Source of the DNA: Hyphomicrobiales bacterium
GTDB taxonomy: Bacteria > Pseudomonadota > Alphaproteobacteria > Rhizobiales > Beijerinckiaceae
Assembly (NCBI GenBank): GCA_900470095.1
Contig: UBZM01000013.1
Location: forward strand, 33,550-97,549
Length of the DNA stretch: 64,000 nucleotides
Direction of reading: 5' to 3'
Position numbers and translations under genes: made by a program. Below are positions 25,863 to 34,409 of the stretch, one piece after another (the stretch's first letter is position 1; every line of letters begins with the position of its first letter). Below the pieces are notes generated by a model. That model did no database searches. It was not told the origin of the DNA and saw only the letters and a program-made list of their open reading frames with translations.

Positions 25863-28823
25863 ATGCTCCGCACGATCGCGCTATTTGTCTTGCTGGCCCT
25901 GGTGCCAGGACTTGCGTTCGCGTCCCAGTGTCCCGCTGAACGCCCGATGCCGCTTGTGCCGGCCGACGCTGCCCTTTGCGCCGCGCTCGACCGGGATATC
26001 CGAAGGCCCGGCGCCTTTCCTCTCGATGTCTACCAGGAAAAGCTCGGCCGCTATCTCGGCGCCTTCTGCCACCGCAACCTCGCCGCGGGGTGGCGCGTCG
26101 ACAAGATGGTTCGCGATACCGGGCCGTTCACCGCGACCCTGCGCAACGACAAGACCAGTGGCAATTACCATGGCACCCATGCACCGGTGGTCATCTGGTA
26201 CTCGCCGGAAATGTTCGGCTGGCTGAAGGCCAACCGGACGCAGGCCCATGAGGGGACAGCGGAGCCCCCCGTGCCTGACGGGGCGATGATGATCAAGGAG
26301 ATGTTCCCGGCGCCTGCTGCTTTGTGCCGCGATGTCGATCCGCTGCGGCTGCTGCCGACGAGCGGTGCGGCCGTGATGGTGCGCGACGCGAAGGCCTCAC
26401 ATGACGGCTGGTTCTGGGGCTGGTTCGGATGGAGCGACTGGAAGCCCGATTGGCCGGCGGGGCCCGGCAACGGCTACCCGAACATGGGTTTCGGTCAGTA
26501 CTGCGTGAACTGCCATGCCAGCGCCAAGGCCAATTCGACCTTCGCGGACCTGAAGAACATCAAGGGCGAGCCCGGGCGCCCGCTGGTCTTCCTGAGCCAG
26601 AATGCCTTCACCGACCGTTCCGCCCAAGCTCATGACGATTTGTCCGCGATGCTCAACCACCTGCGCATCGTGCAGGAATCCGACGACATCACGCTGCTCG
26701 GCGCTCCGGCCCGCGAAAGCCCTGCGCCCGAGTTCACCACTTTCTATGGCATCCCGTTTGCGCATCCGACCGCAGACAAGGTGATGCGGATGCCATCCCA
26801 GACCTATGACGTGGTCTGGGCCAGTGCGAACCGGCGCGAGGCCCAGCAGCAGTTCCTGACCTCGGACCAGTGCCTCGGCTGCCACGATGCCGGGTCGACC
26901 GGGTTGCATTTCGACATGACGCTGCCGGGGCCGGACGGCCGCTTCCTCAATCTTTCGCCCTATGGCACCTGGAGCTCGTCGCCCATGGGCCTGGCCGGAC
27001 GCGACCCGGTCTTCTTCGCCCAGCTCGCAAGCGAGACGGAGACCTTCCATCCCGAAGCCGCCGAGCTGGTGCAGGACACCTGCCTCGGCTGCCACGGTGT
27101 GATGGGGCAGCGACAGTTTAAGATCGACGAGAGAGCAAGGGGCAAGGGCTGCTCCTCGTTCTCGCGTGCCGCTGTCGCCGCCACGCCCTGGCCCGCCGGT
27201 CATTCCGGCCTGGAGGCCCGGCACGGTGCGCTCGCCCGCGACGGCGTCTCCTGCACAACCTGTCACGCCATGGCGCTGAGCGAGGCCGAACGGAGCCGGG
27301 TCAAGGCGCAGCCGCAGAACAGTTGCGTCGAGGAGCGCCAGGAACGGCTCAATCCCGAGAATACCGGCTTCGCCAGGACCTTCACCGGCAGCTTCCTGAT
27401 GGGCGCGATGACGGAGATGAAGGGGCCATTCGAGGGCCCCAAGGCGAAGCCGATGGAGAATGCACTCGGCATGACGCCGGTGCAAAACCCAGCCATCAAG
27501 AGCTCAGAGGTTTGTGGCAGCTGCCACACCGTTCACCTGCCTGTGCTCGACAAGGGCAAGGTCATCGGACACACCTACGAGCAGACGACCTATGCGGAAT
27601 GGGCGTTCAGCGACTTCCGCACCGGCCACTCGCCCGACGGGGCGCTGCCATTCGGCGCCGGCAAAAGCCCCGAAACCTGCCAGGGCTGCCACATGCCCAG
27701 CCGCGATGCGGACGGGCACCCCTATCGCAGCAAGATCGCCAGCATCCAGGAATATTCAAACTTCCCGCAGGCGGAGCATAATTTGCCGCCCGAGGAGATC
27801 GACCTGCCGGTGCGCTCCGGCTTCGCCAGCCATGTGCTGGTCGGTTTGAACTCGTTCCTGATCAAGATGGCGCAGCAGTTCCCGGAGCTGATGGGAATCC
27901 GGACGCAGGATCCGATGCTGACGAAGAAAGGCGTCGATCCACTGCTCTTCACCGAGAAGGCGATCGACCATCAGGCTGCGGAACGCACCGCCGCGATCGC
28001 CGTCGAAAGCATCAGGATGACTGAATCGGCGCTGGAGGCGTCGGTACGTGTCACCAACAAAACTGGGCACAAATTCCCGAGCGGCGTCGGCTTCCGGCGC
28101 GCCTTCATCGCGTTCAAGGTGCTCGACGCCGGCGGCAAGGCGATCTGGGCTTCGGGGCGCACTGACGCACTCGGCGTCATCACCGACGGGATGGGCGCGC
28201 CCGTCGTCGGCGAAGTCTGGTGGAATGCCGATTGCTCGGCCAGACTCGATCTGCTCGCGCATCAGCCGCATCGGGAGGTGATCACCCGGCAAGATCAGGT
28301 CCAGATCTATCAGGAGCTGGTTTCGAGCCCCCCGCTGTCCGGGCCGGCCCAGTGTGGCATCGGCTCCCAGCCCGCGGGGCAGTTGACCACGAGCTTTCTG
28401 TCGATCTGCTCGAATGTGAAGGACAATCGCCTGCTGCCGAGGGGCTATCTCGGGCGCGATGACCGGGTGAAGCTCGCGGCCTCCCTCGGCGCCGGCCCGG
28501 AACTGGCTGACGAGGCCGGATCTGTGCAGGTCGGTGACGATCCCGACTATCGGGAGGGTGGCGGCGACGCGACGCTCTATCGCATCGCCCTGCCGGAGAT
28601 CGACGGTAAGCCAGCTGCCATCGAGGCGACGCTCTTCTACCAGGCGATGCCGCCGTTCTATCTTCAGGACCGCTTCTGCACCTCGAAGAGCGAGGATACG
28701 AAGCGGCTGCATTTCATGGCCGAGCGTCTCAACCTCGCGGGGTCCCGATCCGAGGGCTGGAAGCTACGCACGGTGACGACAGGGGCCGTTACCATTGCGG
28801 GCGGTGCTCAGCGGCAAGATTGA
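25863..28823 (+). CDS. Exported cytochrome with P460 domain and six haem-c sites
   Basis: 986 residues. A signal peptide (cleavage near AFA-S, residue 20) sends it to the periplasm. Residues 45-215 resemble a cytochrome P460 domain (NDKTSGNYHGTHAPVVIWYS, then DGAMMIKEMFPAP) ending in the first haem motif CVNCH at 214. Five further CxxCH motifs follow: CLGCH (337 and 407), CTTCH (464), CGSCH (551) and CQGCH (606). The last 350 residues are beta-rich and haem-free (TGHKFPSGVGFRRAFIAFKV). It probably carries electrons from a periplasmic or membrane dehydrogenase, or is itself a redox enzyme. It is located after the GMC gene; the link is contextual. Confidence 0.85.
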   Translation: MLRTIALFVLLALVPGLAFASQCPAERPMPLVPADAALCAALDRDIRRPGAFPLDVYQEKLGRYLGAFCHRNLAAGWRVDKMVRDTGPFTATLRNDKTSGNYHGTHAPVVIWYSPEMFGWLKANRTQAHEGTAEPPVPDGAMMIKEMFPAPAALCRDVDPLRLLPTSGAAVMVRDAKASHDGWFWGWFGWSDWKPDWPAGPGNGYPNMGFGQYCVNCHASAKANSTFADLKNIKGEPGRPLVFLSQNAFTDRSAQAHDDLSAMLNHLRIVQESDDITLLGAPARESPAPEFTTFYGIPFAHPTADKVMRMPSQTYDVVWASANRREAQQQFLTSDQCLGCHDAGSTGLHFDMTLPGPDGRFLNLSPYGTWSSSPMGLAGRDPVFFAQLASETETFHPEAAELVQDTCLGCHGVMGQRQFKIDERARGKGCSSFSRAAVAATPWPAGHSGLEARHGALARDGVSCTTCHAMALSEAERSRVKAQPQNSCVEERQERLNPENTGFARTFTGSFLMGAMTEMKGPFEGPKAKPMENALGMTPVQNPAIKSSEVCGSCHTVHLPVLDKGKVIGHTYEQTTYAEWAFSDFRTGHSPDGALPFGAGKSPETCQGCHMPSRDADGHPYRSKIASIQEYSNFPQAEHNLPPEEIDLPVRSGFASHVLVGLNSFLIKMAQQFPELMGIRTQDPMLTKKGVDPLLFTEKAIDHQAAERTAAIAVESIRMTESALEASVRVTNKTGHKFPSGVGFRRAFIAFKVLDAGGKAIWASGRTDALGVITDGMGAPVVGEVWWNADCSARLDLLAHQPHREVITRQDQVQIYQELVSSPPLSGPAQCGIGSQPAGQLTTSFLSICSNVKDNRLLPRGYLGRDDRVKLAASLGAGPELADEAGSVQVGDDPDYREGGGDATLYRIALPEIDGKPAAIEATLFYQAMPPFYLQDRFCTSKSEDTKRLHFMAERLNLAGSRSEGWKLRTVTTGAVTIAGGAQRQD

Positions 28824-29162
28824 ATGAAGCGGATCGGCTGCGGCGTGCGCCAGCGGGGTCTCTCGCCGCGGAGTTGGTTACCCCACTATCGGTCAGGGCG
28901 AGAATGGCACAGTTGACTTTGCTGTCCGCAAACCCGGACGTCGGGTTCTGGGGGGGGCACGCGGCACGAAGCCGAACGTCTTCGCACTTCAAGACCAAGG
29001 CTTCCGGCGCGGCGGGTTCGGCTGTCGATGGGCTTGGCCGTTCGGCCTGCCCTGGAACCACGGCCCTGGTTCGGCATAGTCGCCGCCTCGCGCGGGATCG
29101 GTCCAACGCGAGGCGGCGTAAGCTCAATGCCGCTCCCCGGATGATGGAGCGGTCGTCAGGTC
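28824..29162. other. Intergenic stretch between convergent genes
   Basis: About 340 bases between the cytochrome gene and the convergent small exported protein. No convincing frame, RNA or repeat was seen. Confidence 0.4.
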
Positions 29163-29510
29163 TTACCAGCCACGCTGCTGCTTGATCATCTGCTTTTGCG
29201 CCTCCTTCTGGTGACGCCAGTAGTCCTTCTGCGCCTCCTGCTGCATTTGATAGTAATCGCGGATGCGCTCCTTCCGGGACGTCGTGTCCCGGTAACGCTG
29301 CCAGTCGTAGTGATCGTCGTGAACGTAATTGTCCTGATCGCCCAGGAAATCGATGATCCCGCGAAACATGTCGCCGGCTGGCACGATATGCCGCTGCTCG
29401 CTCATGGCCTGAGAGGGAGCAGTGAGCGGGGCCGCGTAAGCCGCAGCGGCAGCCATGCTCAGGGCAAGGACCAATGAAGTCCGGGCCAGCTTGTGGGAGA
29501 GGGGGCTCAT
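29163..29510 (-). CDS. Small exported protein, charged and Gln-rich
   Basis: 115 residues from the ATG at 29510, with GGACGAG upstream. A signal peptide (LARTSLVLALSMAAAAAYAA) is followed by a hydrophilic part rich in Asp, Tyr, Gln and Lys (WQRYRDTTSRKERIRDYYQM, then QEAQKDYWRHQKEAQKQMIK) that should be one long helix. Family not recognised. It lies 37 bases after the stop of the beta-lactamase-fold gene on the same strand and may be co-transcribed. Confidence 0.6.
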   Translation of the reverse strand: MSPLSHKLARTSLVLALSMAAAAAYAAPLTAPSQAMSEQRHIVPAGDMFRGIIDFLGDQDNYVHDDHYDWQRYRDTTSRKERIRDYYQMQQEAQKDYWRHQKEAQKQMIKQQRGW

Positions 29511-29547
29511 GGGGCTCGTCCTTGGAATGGCGCGGAAGGGTTCAGGC

Positions 29548-31083
29548 CTATTGGCTAGGCTGGCGTGTGAAGACATGCGGCAGTTCCGGAGACAGCCAGC
29601 GGAGTTCGGCGATGCTGCCGGAACCGTCGCGCTCGAACCGGATCTGGGTGAAGGGAACATCGCCGGCGATGGCCACGATCGGCTCGTAGCCAGCCGTCGC
29701 CATGAGGCGCGCCGAAAACAGGTTCGGATCATCCTTGCTGGACACGAGCAGAGCGACCGCGTCGGTCTTTTCGAGAGTCATCTGCAGTTTTCCGTCGACG
29801 GCGGCGACCGTCGCTGTGCCGAGAACCGGAGAGACATAGCTCCCGACAAGTGCGCCGGCAGAGGGAGCAAGCGGCCCTGGGATGAAGGCGGCCGCCTGTT
29901 TGCGCTGCAGCTCACGGTTTGTCCGCATGGCGGCGGCGGCGAGTGCGATGTTGTCGACCTCGGGATTGCCGAGAACCCGGTCGTAAAACCATTGCGCGAG
30001 CGCATCCGCCATGGCCGCATTGCCGAGATTGGTCAGGATCACGATGCCGGTCCTGCCATCTGGCAGGAAGCCGGCATGGGCGCCGAAGCCCGGGGTTCCG
30101 CCATTGTGCCAAATCACGCGCCCGTTTGGCGTGGCGTTGACGACCCAGCCGACGGCATAGCTGACGCGCTCGCTCATCGCGACGCGGGGTGTCCAGGTGA
30201 CATCGAGGTTCTCCTCGGAGACCAGGGCCTTCTCTCCGAAATGCCCACGCCCGAGCTGCAGGCGCAGCCATTGGGCCATATCCTTGACATTGGAGTTGAA
30301 GGCGCCAGCGGGGCCGTACGCATAGGGGAAGGCAGCGTGGAACGGGATTGCGACCGGGCGCTCGGCAAATCTGTGGCCGGTGGCATGGTCGGCGGTTTGC
30401 GTGATGGCTTCCAGGGTGGCCGTCGTCGATGACATGCCAAGGGGATCAAGCAGCGTCCGCTTCACGGACACGTACCAGCTTGGCGAGCCGTTCACCTTCG
30501 CCAGCACCTCGCCGGCGACCATGTGCGGGATGTTGAGATAGCCGAACTGCGAGCGGAAGATGCCCGTCTGCGGCGCGACGCGCAGGGACTGGATCAGCGT
30601 CTGCTTGTCAAAGCCGAGAAGGGTCAGGTCGTCATTGACGTAAGGGGTGAGGCCGGAGCGCTGCGCGGCGAGGTCGAGGATACGGAAATCGCGCGAGATC
30701 CATGGATCGGCCAACTGGAAGGTGGGTATATGATCGATGACGGGATCGGCCCATTTCAGCCGGCCGGCATCCACCGCCTGGGCGAGCGACGTCGTGAGGA
30801 ACGCCTTGGTCGTCGAGCCGATCTGGAAAATGGTGTCGGGCGTGACGCGGTCGGCCTTGTCGATCGTCTTGACGCCGAAGCCCTTGCTGTAGATGAGCCG
30901 GTCGTCGAAGACGATGCCGATGGCCATGCCAGGAACCGAGAACTCCTTCATCCCGGTAGCAGCCTGTTTCTCGAGGCCGGGCAGGAGCGCCTGAAGCCTT
31001 TCGCCTGTGATTTCCGCCTTGGAAGGATGAACGGCAGCGAGCGTGAAGAGCGCCGCAGCGACAAGACTACCGCAGTGTTTCAT
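29548..31083 (-). CDS. Exported serine hydrolase, beta-lactamase class C fold
   Basis: 511 residues from the ATG at 31083. A signal peptide (cleavage near SKA-E) precedes a beta-lactamase/PBP4* domain with S90-T-T-K93, Y182-L-N184 and HNGGTPGFGAH near 320 as the third box, so all catalytic boxes are present. A C-terminal domain of about 130 residues (LVGSYVSPVLGTATVAAVDG) resembles DUF3471-type lipocalin-like appendices. Relatives are D-aminopeptidases, esterases and amidases; true beta-lactamase activity is not implied. The upstream regulator-like gene on the same strand may control it. Confidence 0.85.
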   Translation of the reverse strand: MKHCGSLVAAALFTLAAVHPSKAEITGERLQALLPGLEKQAATGMKEFSVPGMAIGIVFDDRLIYSKGFGVKTIDKADRVTPDTIFQIGSTTKAFLTTSLAQAVDAGRLKWADPVIDHIPTFQLADPWISRDFRILDLAAQRSGLTPYVNDDLTLLGFDKQTLIQSLRVAPQTGIFRSQFGYLNIPHMVAGEVLAKVNGSPSWYVSVKRTLLDPLGMSSTTATLEAITQTADHATGHRFAERPVAIPFHAAFPYAYGPAGAFNSNVKDMAQWLRLQLGRGHFGEKALVSEENLDVTWTPRVAMSERVSYAVGWVVNATPNGRVIWHNGGTPGFGAHAGFLPDGRTGIVILTNLGNAAMADALAQWFYDRVLGNPEVDNIALAAAAMRTNRELQRKQAAAFIPGPLAPSAGALVGSYVSPVLGTATVAAVDGKLQMTLEKTDAVALLVSSKDDPNLFSARLMATAGYEPIVAIAGDVPFTQIRFERDGSGSIAELRWLSPELPHVFTRQPSQ

Positions 31084-31184
31084 GGTTATCCACTTTCGAG
31101 CAAAGTGCATTGACACGGCATTTGGCGCCAATATTTGGCATAAATGCCATGGAGTCTGAGAATCAGGGATTGAGTGGTTTGAAT

Positions 31185-32261
31185 CTAATGCCATGACGCT
31201 GATTTTTGTAAGAATTCAGAAGATGGTATTCGATCAATGATCCGCTCAAGTGACGCCAAATCTTTAAGTTTCGCTTCACAAAGGCCGGAGGACGAGGGCG
31301 CATTCAGGAAGTCAACGATGCCGGAACCTAGTGCGACGGTTGCGGCATCGCCGCGATAGCCGAGCGCGGCCAATTCACTGTCGACCAGTGCCCCGTCCGC
31401 ATCGAGATAGCCCGTGCGCGCGACCAGATCCTGGGCCTGGCCGCCATGCGCCCTCAGAAGCAGGATGCGGCAGGCGGCGGCACGAGCGTCGGGATCATGC
31501 ACTGCCGCGCCGCTGAGAATTCCGCCGATGAGATTGGCCGGCAGGGTGGGCAGGTTCAGCGCCAGAAGGAACAGCCGCTGCGTGTAGGAGCAGGCGAGGG
31601 CACTCTGTGCGGTACGGCCATCGCTCAGCAATTGCCCGCTCATGCGGACCTGACGGTTGAACAGGTTTTCGCTGTAGCTGATCTGCAGGCGCTGCATGGC
31701 ATCGGCGTGGATCGCCACTGTCCCGATGATCAGCCGGCCCGCCTCGACGCGAGACCAGGCCGGTGAGATCGCGAGATAGACGCCCTCCAGCCAATGCTCG
31801 CCGGGGCGCAGCCCACTTCGCCCGGCTACCGACGATTCGACTACGGTCAGGGCGGGGGGCGAGCCCGACCGTAGGCCTGCCTCGCTCCGGAGCGCCGAGA
31901 GCGCGGTTTCCGGCACGGCGAAGTGGGTGCTGATCGCGTCCTGAAACTCATCGAAGGAGGACGAGGCGAGGAACGGAGCGGTCAGCATGCCGCCGAGCAC
32001 CCGCGCCCAATCCTCATAAACGCTGGATGCGCGGGGCACGGCCTTGCCGCTGAGCCATTTATAGGCGTTCTGGGGCACGAACAGCGTCGTCCGATTGCTG
32101 GCGGCAAAGCGCGCGCAGAGTTCCTTGTGGGTCGAGCAGCCAAGCGCCAGTGACGTCAGCCTCAGCTTCAGGGCGAGGTGACGCGAGGCTGAGACAATCG
32201 GTGGCTGGCGATCCATGTCCGCCGGCCGTGTCGCGCTGCCATCCAGTCTGAATTGCTTCAC
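31185..32261 (-). CDS. Putative regulator with an N-terminal Cro/C1-like segment
   Basis: 358 residues from a GTG at 32261 with GGGGAG upstream; a Met at 32216 is an alternative. Residues about 20-80 contain LALGCSTHKELCARF, then QNAYKWLSGKAVPRAS and VYEDWARVLG. The W-L-S-G-K-x-x-P pattern is like the end of an XRE helix-turn-helix. The remaining 270 residues include a beta-rich part (HWLEGVYLAISPAWSRVEAG) and Ala-rich helices and are unknown to me. The gene lies 101 bases before the beta-lactamase-fold hydrolase, so regulation of that gene is possible. Confidence 0.6.
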   Translation of the reverse strand: MKQFRLDGSATRPADMDRQPPIVSASRHLALKLRLTSLALGCSTHKELCARFAASNRTTLFVPQNAYKWLSGKAVPRASSVYEDWARVLGGMLTAPFLASSSFDEFQDAISTHFAVPETALSALRSEAGLRSGSPPALTVVESSVAGRSGLRPGEHWLEGVYLAISPAWSRVEAGRLIIGTVAIHADAMQRLQISYSENLFNRQVRMSGQLLSDGRTAQSALACSYTQRLFLLALNLPTLPANLIGGILSGAAVHDPDARAAACRILLLRAHGGQAQDLVARTGYLDADGALVDSELAALGYRGDAATVALGSGIVDFLNAPSSSGLCEAKLKDLASLERIIDRIPSSEFLQKSASWH

Positions 32262-32273
32262 CGCGCTCCCCAA

Positions 32274-32639
32274 CGGTTGCTCTGGACGACAGGCCGAAAC
32301 TGGCGACCAAGCTCTAAGAAGGCGACGCCTGTGCGCTGCCCGTTAGGAGCCCGGCCGCCGCGGTCCTTGGAAACGGTGGATCTATGATTGAAGCTAAGTT
32401 GAAATCGCGGGCGAGCACCATGACCGTGCATCTCAACTTGATGACCGTCCGTCCAAGGCCGCCGACCGCCCTCGCTCCCGCTCGAACTTGCCGTCTACAA
32501 TGATCGGAGCGGACTGATTGGTCGGGGGCGAGCCAATATGGCTTGGAGGATGACGGCCATCCCGCGGGCACGGCGACGCGGCCTTCAGGACATCCACTCC
32601 CCTTGTGGCTTCAGCCCACGCTTTCAGCGCAGTCGGAAC
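32274..32639. other. Intergenic stretch with one copy of a direct repeat
   Basis: 366 bases between two minus-strand genes. It contains copy A of the 69-base repeat described separately and otherwise only short, unconvincing frames. Confidence 0.45.
32386..32454. repeat. 69-base direct repeat, copy A
   Basis: Matches 33982-34050 at 58 of 69 positions by eye, in the same orientation, sharing the block GCACCATGACCGT and later CAACTTGATGACCG. The two copies flank the inactive beta-lactamase-fold gene. The minus-strand reading starts GGNCGGNCGGTCATCAAGTT, which reminds me of IS21-type element ends, but no transposase is present. Confidence 0.65.
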
Positions 32640-33845
32640 CTAGAGAAATGGAACAGGGTGTTCGGGAGCCAGTTTGGCGGCGATGAGAGCGACCGTCGCA
32701 TCGGCAAGATTGGGCGCGCGTCCACTCCAATCCGCGACAGAGGCGCTGGTGAAGGTGACCGCCACGGCAATGGTTATACGCCCGATTTTCGAGTGTTCCT
32801 GCGGTAAGGTGCCGACGGCAGAGGCGTAGCCACCGAAAAGCGGGGTTTGAAACACCCAGTCGCCGCGCAGCATGGCGCCGAGCCCATAGTTGAAGCGTTT
32901 TGTCAGGCTATGGCAGGTTGGGCAGCCTTCGAGCGGCGCACCGAAGCCGACCAAGCGTGGCTCTATCATCTGCTTCAGCGATTGCGCGGAGAGAAAGCCA
33001 GCGCTTCCGACGATCGTGTCGAAGCTGCGGGCCATGTCGTCAATCGTCGTGACCTGGATCGCACCGGCAGGCAACGTCCATGACGGATTCCAGTAGGTCG
33101 CGTCCTCCCACACGCCGCGCTCTGCCGTGAAGGCGTGGATGGCGGGTTCTGGGATCGTCGCGTTGTCGAATCCGAAGGTGCCGCCAAGTTTGAGTGGTGT
33201 CAGGATGTACTCGTCCATCAGGCGATGCATCGGCTTGCCCGTGGCCGCCTCAAGAACCTGCCCGAGAATGACGTACCCGCTATGGGAATAGTCCCAGTTT
33301 TCTCCGGGGGCAAAGCGCCTCGCCTGGGACAGGCTTACCGCGATGAGATCCTGCGGCTTCCACGTCTTGAAGGGATCCTCGATGAACGGCTTCACGAATT
33401 TTTCGTCATTGGCGACATGATCGGGATAGCCGGCCGTCATGTTCGCCAGCATACGGATCGTCGCCTTGCCTGAGGCGGGCAGATCAGGGAGCCAGCGCGA
33501 GATGGGCATGTCGAGATCGACGATGCCTTCCTCCGCGAGTCTCAAGGCAAGCGCTGCAATATATGTGAGGGCCACGGCCCCGTTGCGGAAACGCCCATCT
33601 ATCTTCGCCGGCACGCCGGTCATCGCTTCGCCAAGCGCAAGGCTCGTCACGTCCTTGCCGTCGATGCGCACCTGCAAGAGAAGCGAATTCAGGTGGTGCT
33701 TTTCGAACTGCGCAGAAGCGATTGAGCGGATCTCTTCCAGGCTCCTTAGGTCGACTTCCTGCGCCTGCGCGCTTGGCCATGATGCGCCGACGCAGCCCAT
33801 GAATATGACAGCGAGCCTAGCCGCAAAGAACATTTGGCGCCCCAA
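32640..33845 (-). CDS. Exported beta-lactamase-fold protein lacking the catalytic Ser and Lys
   Basis: 401 residues with a signal peptide (cleavage near AQA-Q, residue 29). The fold follows the serine hydrolase family: ALALRLAEEGIVDLDMPISR, PGENWDYSHSGYVILGQVLE, TTIDDMARS. Where the family has G-S-x-x-K-T, this protein has GA90-VAL93-T, so both the nucleophile and the general-base Lys are gone. The Tyr of box II remains (Y186). The third box H-x-G is replaced by LFGGYAS. A CPTC motif occurs near 307. It is therefore probably a non-catalytic binding or regulatory protein. Met5 is an alternative start. Confidence 0.8.
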   Translation of the reverse strand: MGRQMFFAARLAVIFMGCVGASWPSAQAQEVDLRSLEEIRSIASAQFEKHHLNSLLLQVRIDGKDVTSLALGEAMTGVPAKIDGRFRNGAVALTYIAALALRLAEEGIVDLDMPISRWLPDLPASGKATIRMLANMTAGYPDHVANDEKFVKPFIEDPFKTWKPQDLIAVSLSQARRFAPGENWDYSHSGYVILGQVLEAATGKPMHRLMDEYILTPLKLGGTFGFDNATIPEPAIHAFTAERGVWEDATYWNPSWTLPAGAIQVTTIDDMARSFDTIVGSAGFLSAQSLKQMIEPRLVGFGAPLEGCPTCHSLTKRFNYGLGAMLRGDWVFQTPLFGGYASAVGTLPQEHSKIGRITIAVAVTFTSASVADWSGRAPNLADATVALIAAKLAPEHPVPFL

Positions 33846-34409
33846 AAGCTGAGAATTACGAAGGCAATGGTCGCGAGGAGGAGGTCGCCAGGATCATCGC
33901 CGAACGGATATCGCGGAGCTGACGATGGCGAGCTTTGGGGCATGCCGCAGTCGCTACGGGCGTGGGACAAGGGGAAATTTCGATTGAAACTAAGGGGAAA
34001 TCGTTGCCGGGCACCATGACCGTACATCCCAACTTGATGACCGCGCGTCCGGGATCGCCGCCTGTTCCTGCGCCCGAGCGGCCTTTCTGCCTCTTGAAAC
34101 GTCCTCGGCGCACCGGCCAAATCGGCCGGCCGACGTGCATGCCGGGGCAAGGGCTCTTCAACGTCGATCTCGACAAGTCGCTCGACCGGGGCAATTTCGC
34201 TCGGACGCGTCGATCGGCGCGCGCGTATCTCGACACGCTCGGCGAGGCTGCCCGGAATGCAGCCAGTGAGGCGAAGCCGAAGTTCTGCTTCGGAAGGCCC
34301 TCGTTTGCGTCGCAAGCCGTCGCTGCCTAACCTCCGTGGCCGAGCGTTTGCCGCGTGGGCTCGCTGATCCAGTCAGGGATGTCGAATGCCCCGCCGGAGA
34401 GCCTATCCG
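33846..34409. other. Intergenic stretch with copy B of the direct repeat
   Basis: About 560 bases without a recognised gene between divergent hydrolase genes. Open frames exist on both strands but none has domain similarity or a good start. Sequence around 33970-34000 carries two short direct copies of AAGGGGAAAT. Confidence 0.45.
33982..34050. repeat. 69-base direct repeat, copy B
   Basis: Partner of 32386-32454, about 84% identical and in the same orientation. It is preceded by an extra GGGGAAATTTC unit. Together the copies enclose about 1.5 kb holding the inactive beta-lactamase-fold gene. Confidence 0.65.

Noticed and set aside
29548..31083. Calling this gene a beta-lactamase resistance gene
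   Set aside because: The fold is shared by many esterases and peptidases, and the extra C-terminal domain fits those better.
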